Notes: generated by a model from the letters alone, not told the origin. A DNA stretch of 64,000 nucleotides from Pseudomonas sp. PDM16 (GCF_014851865.1 NZ_JACVAM010000002.1:930001-994000); one strand, 5' to 3'. Numbered from the stretch's first letter, positions 8,769-20,047 are shown. Numbers and translations are program-made.

Positions 8769-9770
8769 CTAACCATCCTGGTTGGCGCGATAGGCGCCGG
8801 GCGTGAGCCCCGTCCACTTCTTGAAGGCGCGATGGAAGGCCGAGGGCTCGGAAAAGCCAAGCTGCTCGGCAATAGCCTGGATCGACAGCTCGTCCCGGCC
8901 CAGGTGATAGATAGCCAGATCCCGACGTAGGTGATCCTTCAGCTCTTGAAAGCTGCTGCCTTCCTCGCGCAGATGGCGGCGCAGTGTCTGCGGGCTGATA
9001 TGCAACTGGGTGGCAACGCTTTCCAGGTCGGGCCAGTGGGCGCAGTCGCGCCCCAGCAGGCGACGGATGCGGCTGGCCAGGCTGTCGCCGCCGTCGGGGC
9101 GGGCCAGCAGATCGGCTGGCGAGTGTTCGAGGAACTGCTTGAGCGTGCGTTCGTCCTGCAGCAGCGGCATGCCCAGGTAGCGACTGTGGAACAGCAGGCC
9201 GGTGTACTCGGCGTCGAAGCGACGAGGGCAGGGGAACAGCAGGTCGTACTCGGCACTGTGCGGCGGCTCGGGGTGGACGAAGCTGGCTTCTTCCAGGCGG
9301 ATGCGCTGGCCGATCAGCCAGCTGCCGAGGCGGTGCCAGATCACCAGCAGGCTCTCGGTGAGGAAGTGGTCCGGGTCCCACAGGGCCGAGCTGTACAGGG
9401 TCAGGCGCACCCATTCGCCTTCGCGCTGCAACTGCACGCGTGGCGCGTCGGGGAACAGGCCGTAGAACAGCATGCCGCGCACCAGGGCCTTTTCCAGGCT
9501 GTGGCAGTGGATGATGGCATGGCACATCATGGCGAAGGTGCCGCGCTTGCTGGGGATGGCGCCGAAGCCCATGTACTCGTCGTCGAGCAGCGCCCACAGG
9601 CTTTGCAGCAGGCGGGTGAACTGTTCGGGAGCCAGGCGTGCGCGCGGTTCTTCGAGCAGCGCCGGCTGGATGCCCACTTCGCGCAGCAGGGCGGCGTAGT
9701 CACGGCCCTGGCGGTCGGCGCCGCGCAAGGCGGCGCGGACGAAGTGGCTGGCGATGGTGCGTTCGCGCAT
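8769..9770 (-). CDS. AraC-family regulator with Arabinose_bd-type N domain
   Basis: This 333-residue regulator resembles the OruR/ArgR-like group of pseudomonads. A long N-terminal domain (about 20-215) is followed by two helix-turn-helix units: LESVATQLHISPQTLRRHL and IQAIAEQLGFSEPSAFHRAF, closing with TGLTPGAYR. The open frame extends to 10163, but that extension is Pro/Arg-rich shadow sequence that overlaps the neighbouring phosphatase/kinase gene. I therefore used the ATG at 9770, although its ribosome-binding site is weak. Its target is unknown; no adjacent divergent operon points to one. Confidence 0.82.
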   Translation of the reverse strand: MRERTIASHFVRAALRGADRQGRDYAALLREVGIQPALLEEPRARLAPEQFTRLLQSLWALLDDEYMGFGAIPSKRGTFAMMCHAIIHCHSLEKALVRGMLFYGLFPDAPRVQLQREGEWVRLTLYSSALWDPDHFLTESLLVIWHRLGSWLIGQRIRLEEASFVHPEPPHSAEYDLLFPCPRRFDAEYTGLLFHSRYLGMPLLQDERTLKQFLEHSPADLLARPDGGDSLASRIRRLLGRDCAHWPDLESVATQLHISPQTLRRHLREEGSSFQELKDHLRRDLAIYHLGRDELSIQAIAEQLGFSEPSAFHRAFKKWTGLTPGAYRANQDG

Positions 9771-9880
9771 GGCGTGGCTCGGCGTTGAGGTGCCCGGATG
9801 GTAAGGCGCCATGGTGGGCAGGAACAAGCGCCGCTCCGGCCATGGGCGATGGGGTTTCCGCAGTACCGCGCCGTTGTGCC

Positions 9881-11596
9881 TCAGCCGAACAGCTGCCAGG
9901 CGAGCAGGGCGGCCAGGATCAGGCTTGCGCCACGCCAGAACAGCAGCGGGTTGCGCTCCAGCAGTGGCGGGCGGACGCGGTCGAGGTATTCGGTGCTGGG
10001 CTGGCGTAGGTCGTGGACGAACTCGGAGAGTTCGGCATGGCGCCGGTTCGGGTCGGGGTGCAGGGCCTTGCGTAGCACTTCGTCGATCCAGGGCGGGATG
10101 CTGCGCTCGGCGTCCTGCACCGAGTGGTAGGCCAGGCGCAGTTGCTCGCTGCGGTTGCGGCACTTGGCGACTTCCGCGCCGTAGGGCAGGCGGCCGCTGA
10201 GCAGCTGGTAGGCGATCACGGCCAGGGAGAACAGGTCCGAACGCGCCGAGCCGGCTTCACCAATGAAGTACTCCGGAGCCATGTATTGCAGGGTGCCCGG
10301 CAGCGGGTTCTGCACGCGCTGCGGTGCCTGCTCGCTGAGCCCGGCGACCCGCGCCGAGCCGAAGTCGATCAGCCTGACGGTGCCGGTGGGGTCGATCAGC
10401 AGGTTATCCGGGCGCAGGTCCTGGTGCAGCATCTCCAGGCGGTGGAAGGCCTGCAGGCCACGGGCGATCTGCTCGACCAGGGCGCGCACCTTTTCCACGC
10501 CCGGCCGCGGGTTGTCGACCATCCACTGGCGCAGGGTCTGCCCCTCGATGTACTCGGTGACGCTGTACAGGTAGCTGCGCCGGCGTTTCTGTGCCGGGGC
10601 CTTGAGCACATGGGCGCTGTCGATGCGGCGGGCGATCCACTCCTCGGTCAGCAGGCGCTCCAGGTGCGCGCGGTCATGCTGCATCTCGGTGGCCGGGGCC
10701 TTGAGCGCCACCGGCGTCTTGCCGTCCAGCGCCAGGTACACGTGGCTGCGGCTGCTGGCGTGGATCTCGCGCACGATGCGGTAGCCATCGAACTCCATGC
10801 GCGCCTGTAGCAGCGGCGGCAGGGCCAGGTCGCCGACCCGTTGCTGCAGCTCGCCGGCATCCTGGCGTGGTAGCTGGTCGATGCGTACCAGCTGCGCGGT
10901 GAGGTTGTCGTCGCTGCCGCGCGAATAGGCCTGCTGGACCAGGGCTCGGGCGGCGCCGTCTAGGTCGTCGCCATAGGCGCGCACCAGGGCGGCCATGGCG
11001 GCCGGTTCGAGGTACTCGTGCACGCCATCGCTGGTCAGCAGGAAGATGTCGCCCGGTTCCAGGGCCAGCTGGCGATAGTCCAGTTCCAGGTGCGGGCCCA
11101 CGCCGAGGGCGCGGCTGAGGTAGCTGGTGTCACGCGAGACCCACAGGCGGTGGTCTTCGGTCAGACGTTCCAGGGCGCCGTCGCGCAGGCGCTGGATGCG
11201 CGTGTCGCCGGCGTGGAACAGGTGTGCGGTGGTGGCCTTGAGCACTAGGGCGCTGAGGGTGCAGACGTAGCCGCGGTCCATGTCGTAGCGGTACTGGCTC
11301 TGCCGCGTCTGTGCGTGCAGCCAGGAGTTGGTGGCCATCAGCACCCGCTGCGCGGATTTCTTCACCGACCAGGCGTCGGAGGTGCAGTAGTAGTCTTCGA
11401 GGAAGCTGCTCACCGCCGCCTCGCTGGCCACATGGCTGACCGAGCTGCTGCCGATGCCGTCGGCCAGGACGATGGCGATGCCCTTGGTGGAGAGCTGGGG
11501 GTCGTCGGGGATGCACAGGCCGTGGAAGTCCTGGTTGACCTCCTTGCGCCCCTTGTCGGAGTGGTGGCCGACGGAAACCCGCAATTGGCTGCTCAT
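9881..11596 (-). CDS. Fused PP2C phosphatase / Ser-Thr kinase, tail-anchored
   Basis: This 571-residue protein has two signalling domains. Residues 1-240 are a PP2C-like phosphatase: KEVNQDFHG, VLADGIGSS with metal ligand D46, HAGDTRIQ, LLTSDGVHEY with D190, and GSDDNLTAQ. Residues 270-530 are a protein kinase: VALK with K299, HQDLRPDN with catalytic D393, DFG at 411 and GTLQYMAPEYF. The glycine loop is poorly conserved and the usual Lys after the catalytic Asp is Arg395. A single hydrophobic helix closes the protein (about 553-570). It lies 43 bases after the formate/nitrite channel gene and is probably cotranscribed with it. Similar fusions sit beside nitrate/nitrite uptake genes in pseudomonads, suggesting post-translational control of nitrogen uptake or assimilation. 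The substrate is unknown. Confidence 0.88.
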   Translation of the reverse strand: MSSQLRVSVGHHSDKGRKEVNQDFHGLCIPDDPQLSTKGIAIVLADGIGSSSVSHVASEAAVSSFLEDYYCTSDAWSVKKSAQRVLMATNSWLHAQTRQSQYRYDMDRGYVCTLSALVLKATTAHLFHAGDTRIQRLRDGALERLTEDHRLWVSRDTSYLSRALGVGPHLELDYRQLALEPGDIFLLTSDGVHEYLEPAAMAALVRAYGDDLDGAARALVQQAYSRGSDDNLTAQLVRIDQLPRQDAGELQQRVGDLALPPLLQARMEFDGYRIVREIHASSRSHVYLALDGKTPVALKAPATEMQHDRAHLERLLTEEWIARRIDSAHVLKAPAQKRRRSYLYSVTEYIEGQTLRQWMVDNPRPGVEKVRALVEQIARGLQAFHRLEMLHQDLRPDNLLIDPTGTVRLIDFGSARVAGLSEQAPQRVQNPLPGTLQYMAPEYFIGEAGSARSDLFSLAVIAYQLLSGRLPYGAEVAKCRNRSEQLRLAYHSVQDAERSIPPWIDEVLRKALHPDPNRRHAELSEFVHDLRQPSTEYLDRVRPPLLERNPLLFWRGASLILAALLAWQLFG

Positions 11597-11639
11597 GCTG
11601 GAACGGCGTGGGCCCCGCCGGCTGGCGGGGCCGCAGGGC

Positions 11640-12452
11640 TCAGACGAAGGAGCGCTTCGGCGCGGTCTTCACATGGGTGGCGTAGAGCGTCAGACCGGTG
11701 AAGGCAAGGCCGCCGACCAGGTTGCCCAGGGCGGTGGGGATTTCGTTCCAGATCATGTAGTCCATCACCGAGAAGTCACCGCCCATGATCATGCCGAAGG
11801 GGAACAGAAACATGTTCACTACCGAATGCTCGAAGCCCATGTAGAAGAACAGCATGATCGGCATCCACATGGCGATGGTCTTGCCGCTGACGGTGGTGGA
11901 AATCATCGCGCCGACCACGCCCATGGACACCATCCAGTTGCACAGCATGCCGCGCAGGAAAATGGTCAGCCAGCCGGCCAGGCCGTACTCGGCGTAGCCC
12001 AGGGTGCGCGCTTCACCGATGTGCGAGATCTTCTCACCGATGGCGCCGGGGCTGGTGGAGAAGCCGTAGGTGAAAACGAAGGCCATCATCACGGCGACCG
12101 TCAATGCGCCGGCGAAGTTGCCGGTGAACACCAGGCCCCAGTTCTTCAGCACGCCGCCGACAGTGACGCCCGGGCGCTTGTCCAGCAGGGCAAGCGGGGT
12201 GAGGACGAATACCCCGGTGAGCAGGTCGAAGCCCATCAGGTACAGCATGATGAAGCCGACCGGGAAGAAGGCGGCGCCAAGCAGTGGCGAACCGGTCTGG
12301 ACCGTGATGGAGATGGCGAACACCGCGGCCAGGGCGAGGATGGCGCCGGCCATGAAGGCGCGGATCAGGGTGTCGCGGGTGGACATGTAGATCTTCGATT
12401 CGCCAGCATCGACCATCTTGGTGGCGAACTCGGCAGGGATCAGATAGGACAT
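11640..12452 (-). CDS. Formate/nitrite transporter (FocA/NirC family)
   Basis: This 270-residue protein has about six membrane helices and the family features: an N-terminal SYLIPAEF segment, FMAGAILAL, and FTGNFAGAL and MGFEHSVVNMF around the pore. FocA/NirC proteins are pentameric channels for small monovalent anions. The sigma54 promoter and antitermination-like leader shared with nirB argue that this one imports nitrite for assimilation rather than formate. The ATG at 12452 was chosen over an upstream in-frame start because it begins the conserved N-terminus and has a GAGAG site. The phosphatase/kinase gene follows. Confidence 0.87.
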   Translation of the reverse strand: MSYLIPAEFATKMVDAGESKIYMSTRDTLIRAFMAGAILALAAVFAISITVQTGSPLLGAAFFPVGFIMLYLMGFDLLTGVFVLTPLALLDKRPGVTVGGVLKNWGLVFTGNFAGALTVAVMMAFVFTYGFSTSPGAIGEKISHIGEARTLGYAEYGLAGWLTIFLRGMLCNWMVSMGVVGAMISTTVSGKTIAMWMPIMLFFYMGFEHSVVNMFLFPFGMIMGGDFSVMDYMIWNEIPTALGNLVGGLAFTGLTLYATHVKTAPKRSFV

Positions 12453-12494
12453 GCTGTGCTCTCTCGTCGTGGATGCGATCATTTTCCAGGGAAC

Positions 12495-12530
12495 AAAAAA
12501 GGCGCCTGAAACCTCGCGGTCTCAGGCGCC
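12495..12530 (-). terminator. Leader terminator upstream of nitrite channel
   Basis: On the minus strand, 13-base arms GGCGCCTGAGACC and GGTTTCAGGCGCC (one mismatch) close around a four-base loop and are followed directly by TTTTTT. It lies about 43 bases before the channel start codon, between promoter and gene, so it acts on the gene's own leader. It is almost identical to the hairpin at 20088-20125 in front of nirB. Confidence 0.8.
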
Positions 12531-12548
12531 TTTGCCTGTTCAGTGCCC

Positions 12549-12580
12549 GTGGCCTACAGCCACTCGATCGGCATTGATCG
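12549..12580 (-). ncRNA. ANTAR/NasT-type leader hairpins, nitrite channel
   Basis: Between promoter and terminator, the transcript has a stem CGATC/GATCG closing a six-base loop AATGCC, with A at position 1 and G at position 4. That is the signature recognised by ANTAR-domain antiterminators such as NasR/NasT. A second small hairpin, GTGGC-TGTAG-GCCAC, follows at 12549-12563; its loop has five bases and does not fit the hexaloop rule. NasT control is inferred, and nasS/nasT are not in this window. Confidence 0.55.
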
Positions 12581-12623
12581 ATCGGGCCACCCACCGCTAT
12601 CGGGCGGGTGTCGCATGGATCAA

Positions 12624-12639
12624 TGCAGGCGCTGTGCCA
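12624..12639 (-). promoter_or_regulatory. Sigma54 promoter, nitrite channel operon
   Basis: The minus strand reads TGGCACAGCGCCTGCA, giving the invariant GG and GC ten bases apart as in the -24/-12 sigma54 consensus. It points to the leader and channel gene, about 45 bases upstream of the hexaloop hairpin. Confidence 0.75.
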
Positions 12640-12703
12640 GTTTCGTGTAATCCACTGGGCACGGGGCTTCGGCGTTGCAGATGCGGCCTGATTGACCAGC
12701 TAA

Positions 12704-12720
12704 GGCGCCAAAAGGGTGCG
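12704..12720. promoter_or_regulatory. Possible NtrC enhancer site
   Basis: GGCGCC, five bases, GGTGCG is an imperfect match to the NtrC dyad TGCACC-N5-GGTGCA, about 65-80 bases upstream of the sigma54 promoter. Distance and symmetry are right, but several positions differ. The rest of the 12640-12818 gap shows no gene. Confidence 0.3.
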
Positions 12721-12818
12721 CAAGGTGGACACTCTGCCTCGTACCGATGCCGCCAGGCCTGCCTCTCGGCGTGTTCAATTCACCACAAGCCCCTGGCCTG
12801 GACGTGGGCGGCGGATGT

Positions 12819-13925
12819 TTACGCCAGCAGCGCGACGGACTTGATCTGCGCCCACAGGCTCTGGCCTTCATGCAGGCCAAGCTGATCGCGGGAGTAGCGG
12901 GTGACGCGTGCCAGCAGCGGCGTGCCTTGCATGTCCAGGCGCACCAGGACGTGGGCGCCGTTGTCGGCCTCCACCTGATTCTGCACGGTCACGGGCAGCA
13001 GGTTGACGATGCTGCTGTGGGCGGGACGCTCGAGGTTGAGGCTGACATCGCGCGCCTGGATACGAACACGCAGCATCTCGCCGGGCTGCACCGGTGGATG
13101 GGTGATGCGTAGCTGCGAGCCGCCGGGCAGCACCAGATCAAGCAGTCGATAGTCGGCGTCGTAACCACGCACCTCGCCCTGGACCACCACGCCCGCATCC
13201 TCTTCGTGGGCCTGGGGCAGATCGAGGCGGGCGAGCATGCTGGCGATCGGGCCATCGGCAAGCGCCTTGCCGTCCTCAAGGACGACCAGGTGATCGGCCA
13301 GGCGAGCGACTTCATCCGGTGAGTGGCTGACATACAGGATCGGGATGTCCAGCTCGTCGTGCAGGCGCTTGAGGTAGGGAAGGATCTCGGCCTTGCGCTT
13401 GAGGTCCAGGGCGGCCAGCGGTTCGTCCATCAGCAGCAGACCAGGGCTGGTCAGCAGGGCACGGGCGATGCCGACACGCTGCCGCTCGCCGCCGGAGAGC
13501 CGAGCGGGCATGCGCTCGAGCAGGTGGCCGATGCCGAGCAGCTCAAGGGCCTGGTCGAGCGCTACCTTACGCTGCTGGGAGGGGATGCGTTTCATCCCGT
13601 ATTCGAGATTGCGGCGCACTGATAGATGTTCGAACAGGCTCGCTTCCTGGAACACGTAGCCCAGTGCGCGTCGATGAGTGGGCAGGAAGTGATTTCGCGC
13701 ACTGTCCTGCCAGAGTTCGCCATTGATTTCGAGAAAACCCTCGCGGGCCTGTTCGAGGCCGGCGACACAGCGCAGGAAGGTGGTTTTTCCAGAGCCCGAG
13801 TGGCCAAGTAGGGCGGTCACGCCGCGGCCGGGTAGTTGAAGGTCCAGGTCCAGCTGGAACTCGCCGTAGGGCACACGAAATCTTGCCCGGATGCCCTTGT
13901 CGGCAGAAGCGATGGTATCGGCCAC
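12819..13925 (-). CDS. modC: Molybdate ABC transporter ATP-binding protein ModC
   Basis: This 368-residue ATPase energises molybdate import. Walker A is GHSGSGKT (41-48), the signature is [15 protein letters not shown], Walker B is [12 protein letters not shown], and the switch His lies in [11 protein letters not shown]-terminal Mop/TOBE domain (about 295-368) binds molybdate in ModC proteins. I chose the GTG at 13925 because it follows the modB stop by two bases and has GGAG eight bases upstream. The open frame continues to 14015 inside modB, and that part would be non-coding. Confidence 0.93.
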   Translation of the reverse strand: MADTIASADKGIRARFRVPYGEFQLDLDLQLPGRGVTALLGHSGSGKTTFLRCVAGLEQAREGFLEINGELWQDSARNHFLPTHRRALGYVFQEASLFEHLSVRRNLEYGMKRIPSQQRKVALDQALELLGIGHLLERMPARLSGGERQRVGIARALLTSPGLLLMDEPLAALDLKRKAEILPYLKRLHDELDIPILYVSHSPDEVARLADHLVVLEDGKALADGPIASMLARLDLPQAHEEDAGVVVQGEVRGYDADYRLLDLVLPGGSQLRITHPPVQPGEMLRVRIQARDVSLNLERPAHSSIVNLLPVTVQNQVEADNGAHVLVRLDMQGTPLLARVTRYSRDQLGLHEGQSLWAQIKSVALLA

Positions 13926-13927
13926 GG

Positions 13928-14608
13928 TCAGCGCTCCAGCGGTCGGACGCGTCCCTTGACGTGTAACGTCAGCAGGACCAGGAAGGAGAACAGCAGCATT
14001 CCGGCGGCCAGCCAATGGGCCTGGGCGTACTCCATGGCCTCGACGTGATCGAAGATCTGGACCGAGACGACGCGAGTCTTGTCCGGGATATTGCCGCCGA
14101 TCATCAACACCACGCCAAACTCACCCACGGTATGAGCGAAGCCCAGCACCGTGGCGGTGAGAAAGCCAGGGCGAGCCAGCGGCAGGGCTACGGTGAAGAA
14201 GCTGTCCCATGGCCCGGCGCGCAGCGTGGCGGCCACCTCCATCGGGCGATCACCCAAGGCCTCGAAGGCATTCTGGATGGGTTGGATGACGAAGGGCATG
14301 GAGTAGAAGATCGACCCTACCACCAGACCGGCGAAGCTGAAGGGCAGAATGCCGAGTCCCAGGCTCTGGGTGAACTGGCCGATGAAGCCGTGCGGGCCCA
14401 TGGTCACCAACAGATAGAAGCCGATCACCGTGGGTGGCAATACCAGGGGTAGGGCGACTACGGCGGCGACCGGTCCCTTGAGTCGGGAACGAGTACGCGC
14501 CAGCCACCACGCAATGGGCGTTCCGATCAACAACAGCAGCACGGTCGTCAGCGATGCCAGCTGCAGGGTCAGCCAGATCGCGGAGAAGTCGGCGCTGGTC
14601 AATGGCAT
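13928..14608 (-). CDS. modB: Molybdate ABC transporter permease ModB
   Basis: This 226-residue inner-membrane permease has about five helices. The ABC permease EAA loop is recognisable around [26 protein letters not shown], where it contacts ModC. Its length matches the family. It lies between modA and modC, and the short gap to modC implies translational coupling. The start at 14608 ([19 protein letters not shown]) is the usual ModB N-terminus. Confidence 0.93.
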   Translation of the reverse strand: MPLTSADFSAIWLTLQLASLTTVLLLLIGTPIAWWLARTRSRLKGPVAAVVALPLVLPPTVIGFYLLVTMGPHGFIGQFTQSLGLGILPFSFAGLVVGSIFYSMPFVIQPIQNAFEALGDRPMEVAATLRAGPWDSFFTVALPLARPGFLTATVLGFAHTVGEFGVVLMIGGNIPDKTRVVSVQIFDHVEAMEYAQAHWLAAGMLLFSFLVLLTLHVKGRVRPLER

Positions 14609-14654
14609 CGCTGGGGATTTCCTCGAAACTGAAAGGGTCCGGAACGGGTGAGCC

Positions 14655-14718
14655 CGCGTGGTCGACTACACGGGCTTCACTTGTCCTGCGGGGCCTGGGC
14701 GGCCCCGCGACACCCTAC
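14655..14718 (-). other. Two intra-operon hairpins between modA and modB
   Basis: The 130-base modA-modB gap holds two inverted repeats: AGCCCG...CGGGCT with a nearly symmetric interior, and GCGGGGCC-TGGGC-GGCCCCGC with an eight-base perfect stem. Neither is followed by a U run, so they are more likely RNA processing or stability elements, or weak attenuators that raise modA over modBC, than true terminators. Confidence 0.45.
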
Positions 14719-14738
14719 AAGACGTGATGCGTCGGTGG

Positions 14739-16848
<2,110 letters not shown>

Positions 16849-16910
16849 GGTGGTTCTCCAACTGAGGGTGGGCGTGCGTCGATGACGCGCCACAGCCATT
16901 CGGGCGCCAT

Positions 16911-16934
16911 CGTAATATCTTTTTGTATATAACG
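16911..16934 (-). promoter_or_regulatory. ModE-box operator upstream of porin-modABC
   Basis: The minus strand carries CGTTATAT, eight bases, ATATTACG: an inverted repeat with one mismatch that closely matches the ModE operator half-sites. It sits 63 bases before the porin start in an AT-rich patch and implies molybdate-dependent repression by the ModE encoded at 20419. Confidence 0.75.
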
Positions 16935-17046
16935 CTTGTCGGTACGGCAGATTCTCCATACGGGAGAGTGGGAAATTCGGGTTCCTAGGACTCGGGCGTC
17001 GGCCGATTGGGGGAGGGGCCCTGGTTCGGTTAGGTCGCCTCCTGGT

Positions 17047-17079
17047 TGCTCTGGTGGCCCATTCCGGGCCGCCAGAGCA
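17047..17079 (-). terminator. Strong hairpin downstream of nirD
   Basis: TGCTCTGG-TGGCCC and GGGCCG-CCAGAGCA form a long, nearly perfect stem with a five-base loop, about 55 bases after the nirD stop codon. No U run follows, so it may stabilise the 3' end or act with Rho rather than being a classical terminator. Confidence 0.5.
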
Positions 17080-17135
17080 CGTGGTCCGGCGCCTTCAATC
17101 GACTCGTGACCGTTGCGCAGGTGTGCGTCGATGTC

Positions 17136-17489
17136 TCAGACCAGGCCGATTTCCACGCTCTCGCCTCGCAGCCGAACCGGCCATACCGGCAGTTGCTGCT
17201 CAGGATATTCAAGGCAGCTGCCGTCCTTCAGGCGGTAGTGCTGCTTGTACAGCGGCGAGGCGATCACCAGGTCGCCGCCGAGGTGGCCGATGATGCCGCG
17301 ACCGATCACGTTGGCGCCGGACTTGGGGTCGCGGTTGCCGATGGCGAAGACTTTCTGTTCGGTGTCTGGCAGGTAGAACAGGGCGACCTGCTCACCGCCG
17401 GCCAGGGCGACCACGCCGGAGTTGGCCACCAGGTCGGCGGCGCTGCACAGTGGTTGCCAGGCGTTTTCAAGGTTCAGGGCGGTGTTCAT
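17136..17489 (-). CDS. nirD: Assimilatory nitrite reductase small subunit NirD
   Basis: This 117-residue protein is the small subunit of cytoplasmic NADH-dependent nitrite reductase, which reduces nitrite to ammonium. It has a Rieske-like fold but the family lacks the cluster ligands; here the ligand loop reads FAIGNRDPKSGANVIGRG with no Cys-x-His. The start overlaps the nirB stop (TGATG), so the two are translationally coupled. Length and C-terminus (PVWPVRLRGESVEIG) are normal for NirD. Confidence 0.93.
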   Translation of the reverse strand: MNTALNLENAWQPLCSAADLVANSGVVALAGGEQVALFYLPDTEQKVFAIGNRDPKSGANVIGRGIIGHLGGDLVIASPLYKQHYRLKDGSCLEYPEQQLPVWPVRLRGESVEIGLV

Positions 17490-20047
17490 CAGATGGCCTC
17501 CTCGGTCACAGGGATCAGGTGCAATTCATCGGTGCGCGCCGGGCGGCGCTGGCCGCGTTCGCGGACGAAGTGGATGTCCGGGTCGCCGCCGCGTTCGTTG
17601 ACGAAGGTGCGGAAGCGTTTGAGCTTCTCCTCGTCCTTCAGCGCGTTGGCCCACTCGCATTCGTAGCGGTCGACCACCAGCTGCATCTGCGCCTCCAGCT
17701 CGTCGCCCAGGCCCAGTCTGTCGTGGATGACCACGTCCTTGAGGTAGTCCAGGCCGCCTTCCAGCGACTCGCGCCACACCGAGGTGCGCTGCAGCTTGTC
17801 GGCGGTGCGGATGTAGAACATCAGCACGCGGTCGATGTAGCGCACCAGGGTGGCGTCATCCAGGTCGGTGGCGAACAGCTCGGCGTGGCGTGGGCGCATG
17901 CCACCGTTGCCGCACACGTAGAGGTTCCAGCCGTTCTCGGTGGCGATCACGCCGATGTCCTTGCTCTGCGCCTCGGCGCATTCGCGGGTGCAGCCGGAGA
18001 CGGCAAACTTGATCTTGTGCGGCGAGCGCAGGCCCTTGTAGCGGTCCTCCAGCAGCAGCGCCATGCCGACGCTGTCCTGCACGCCGTAGCGGCACCAGGT
18101 GCTGCCGACGCAGCTCTTCACCGTACGCAGGGATTTTCCGTAGGCGTGGCCGGTCTCGAAGCCGGCGGCGATCAGCTCGCCCCAGATTTCCGGCAGCTCG
18201 TGCAGCTGGGCGCCGAACAGGTCGATGCGCTGGCCGCCGGTGATCTTGGTGTAGAGGTCGTATTTCTTCGCCACCGCGCCGATGGCGATCAGGCCTTCCG
18301 GGGTGATCTCGCCACCGGGGATGCGCGGCACCACCGAGTAGGTACCGTTCTTCTGCATGTTGGCCATGAAGGTATCGTTGGTGTCCTGCAGCGGCACCAG
18401 CGCCGGGTTCATGATCGGCTTGTTCCAGCAGGAGGCGAGGATCGAGCCCACGGCCGGCTTGCAGATGTCGCAGCCGACGTGGCCCTTGCCGTGCTTGGCC
18501 AGCAGCGCCTCGAAGGTTTCGTGACCCTCGACGCGCACGAAGTGGTAGAGCTCCTGGCGGGTGTAGGCGAAGTGCTCGCACAGGCTCTTGTCCACGGCCA
18601 CGCCGCGGGCGGTAAGCTCGTGCTCGACCACCTGCTTGAGCAGCGCCGCGCAGCCGCCGCAACCGGTGGCCGCCTTGGTGCAGGCCTTGACCCCGGCGAT
18701 GTCGGTGCAGCCGCCGTCGATGGCCGAGCAGATCGCGCCCTTGCTGACGTTGTGGCAGGAGCAGATGGTGGCGGTGTCCGGCAGGGCGTCGGCACCCAGC
18801 GCCGGGGCGCCTTCGCCGGCTGGCATGATCAGGCTGGCCGGGTCTTCCGGCAGCTTGATGCCGTTCTGCGCATATTGCAGCAGGGTGTCGTAGTAGCTGT
18901 TGTCGCCGACCAGCACGGCGCCAAGCACCTGCTTGCCGTCGGCGGAAACCACCAGGCGGCGGTAGCTGGAGGTGGCCTCGTCGATATAGCGGTAGCTCTT
19001 GGCACCGGGCATGGCACCGTGGGCGTCGCCGATGGAGCCGACGTCCACGCCGAGCAGCTTGAGCTTGGTCGACATGTCCGCGCCGACGAAGGGGGAGCCT
19101 TCCTGGCCGCAGAGCTGCGCGGCCACCAGGCGGGCCATCTGATAGCCTGGGGCGACCAATCCGAAGATGCTGCCGTTCCACGCCGCGCATTCGCCGATGG
19201 CGAAGATGTGTTCGTCGCTGGTCAGGCATTGGTCGTTGATGTTGATGCCGCCACGGGCGCCCAGCTCCAGACCGCAGGCGCGGGCAAGGGCGTCCTGCGG
19301 GCGGATGCCGGCGGAGAACACGATCAGGTCGGTCTCGAGGAAATCCTCGCCGGCGAAGTTCATGCGGTAGCGGTACTCGCTGCCGGCGCTGATTGACTGG
19401 GTGGCTTTGGACAGGTGCACGCCGACGCCCAGGTCCTCGATGCGCTGCTTGAGGGCGGCGCCGCCGAAGTCGTCCAGCTGCACCGGCATCAGGCGCGGGG
19501 CGAATTCCACCACATGGGCTTCCAGGCCCAGGGACTTCAGGGCGTTGGCTGCTTCCAGGCCGAGCAGGCCGCCGCCGACCACCACGCCACGGCGCTTGCC
19601 GTTGGCGGCGGCGCGGATGCCGTCGAGATCATCGAGGGTACGGTAGACCAGGCGCGAGTCGCCCTCGGCACCTTCGATCGGCGGCACGAAGGGGTATGAG
19701 CCGGTGGCCAGTACCAGTTTGTCGTAGCCGAAGCGGCCCTTGGCGGTGACCACTTCGCGCTTGTCGCGGTCGATCTCCAGCACCTGGGCGCCGAGGTGCA
19801 GGGTCAGGTCTTCTTCTTCATAGAGAGACGCCGCGCTCATGGCCAGGGACTCGGCATCGCGGCCGCCGAAGTATTCGGACAGGTGCACGCGGTCGTAGGC
19901 GCGCTGGGCTTCCTCACCGAACACCTCGATGCGGTAGTGCGCCAGGGCGCCGCCCGCGAGCAGTTGCTCGACGCAGTTGTGGCCGACCATGCCGTTGCCG
20001 ACGACGATCAGTCGTTGCTTGTCAGTGGTAGCTGCTGTGCTGTTCAT
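17489..20047 (-). CDS. nirB: Assimilatory nitrite reductase large subunit NirB
   Basis: This 852-residue siroheme enzyme reduces nitrite to ammonium with NADH. The N-terminus is the FAD/NADH oxidoreductase module (VVGNGMVGHNCVEQLL, VVVGGGLLGLEAANAL). A BFD-like [2Fe-2S] domain begins near residue 427 (CSCHNVSKG, TGCGGC), and a second Cys pair is in CDICKP. The nitrite/sulfite reductase half carries the [4Fe-4S]-siroheme ligands C646, C652, C686 and C690 (SCVGSTWC and SGCTRECAEA), with the expected CX5C and CX3C spacing. The promoter region has a sigma54 promoter and an antitermination-like leader, consistent with nitrogen limitation and nitrate/nitrite control. Confidence 0.96.
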   Translation of the reverse strand: MNSTAATTDKQRLIVVGNGMVGHNCVEQLLAGGALAHYRIEVFGEEAQRAYDRVHLSEYFGGRDAESLAMSAASLYEEEDLTLHLGAQVLEIDRDKREVVTAKGRFGYDKLVLATGSYPFVPPIEGAEGDSRLVYRTLDDLDGIRAAANGKRRGVVVGGGLLGLEAANALKSLGLEAHVVEFAPRLMPVQLDDFGGAALKQRIEDLGVGVHLSKATQSISAGSEYRYRMNFAGEDFLETDLIVFSAGIRPQDALARACGLELGARGGININDQCLTSDEHIFAIGECAAWNGSIFGLVAPGYQMARLVAAQLCGQEGSPFVGADMSTKLKLLGVDVGSIGDAHGAMPGAKSYRYIDEATSSYRRLVVSADGKQVLGAVLVGDNSYYDTLLQYAQNGIKLPEDPASLIMPAGEGAPALGADALPDTATICSCHNVSKGAICSAIDGGCTDIAGVKACTKAATGCGGCAALLKQVVEHELTARGVAVDKSLCEHFAYTRQELYHFVRVEGHETFEALLAKHGKGHVGCDICKPAVGSILASCWNKPIMNPALVPLQDTNDTFMANMQKNGTYSVVPRIPGGEITPEGLIAIGAVAKKYDLYTKITGGQRIDLFGAQLHELPEIWGELIAAGFETGHAYGKSLRTVKSCVGSTWCRYGVQDSVGMALLLEDRYKGLRSPHKIKFAVSGCTRECAEAQSKDIGVIATENGWNLYVCGNGGMRPRHAELFATDLDDATLVRYIDRVLMFYIRTADKLQRTSVWRESLEGGLDYLKDVVIHDRLGLGDELEAQMQLVVDRYECEWANALKDEEKLKRFRTFVNERGGDPDIHFVRERGQRRPARTDELHLIPVTEEAI

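Noticed and set aside
9771..10163. N-terminal extension of the AraC regulator
   Set aside because: Pro/Arg/Ala-rich shadow overlapping the kinase gene; the conserved domain starts at 9770.
17450..19396. 648-codon open frame antisense to nirB
   Set aside because: Low-complexity Ala/Val/Gly/His composition, no ribosome-binding site, and nirB is certain on the other strand.
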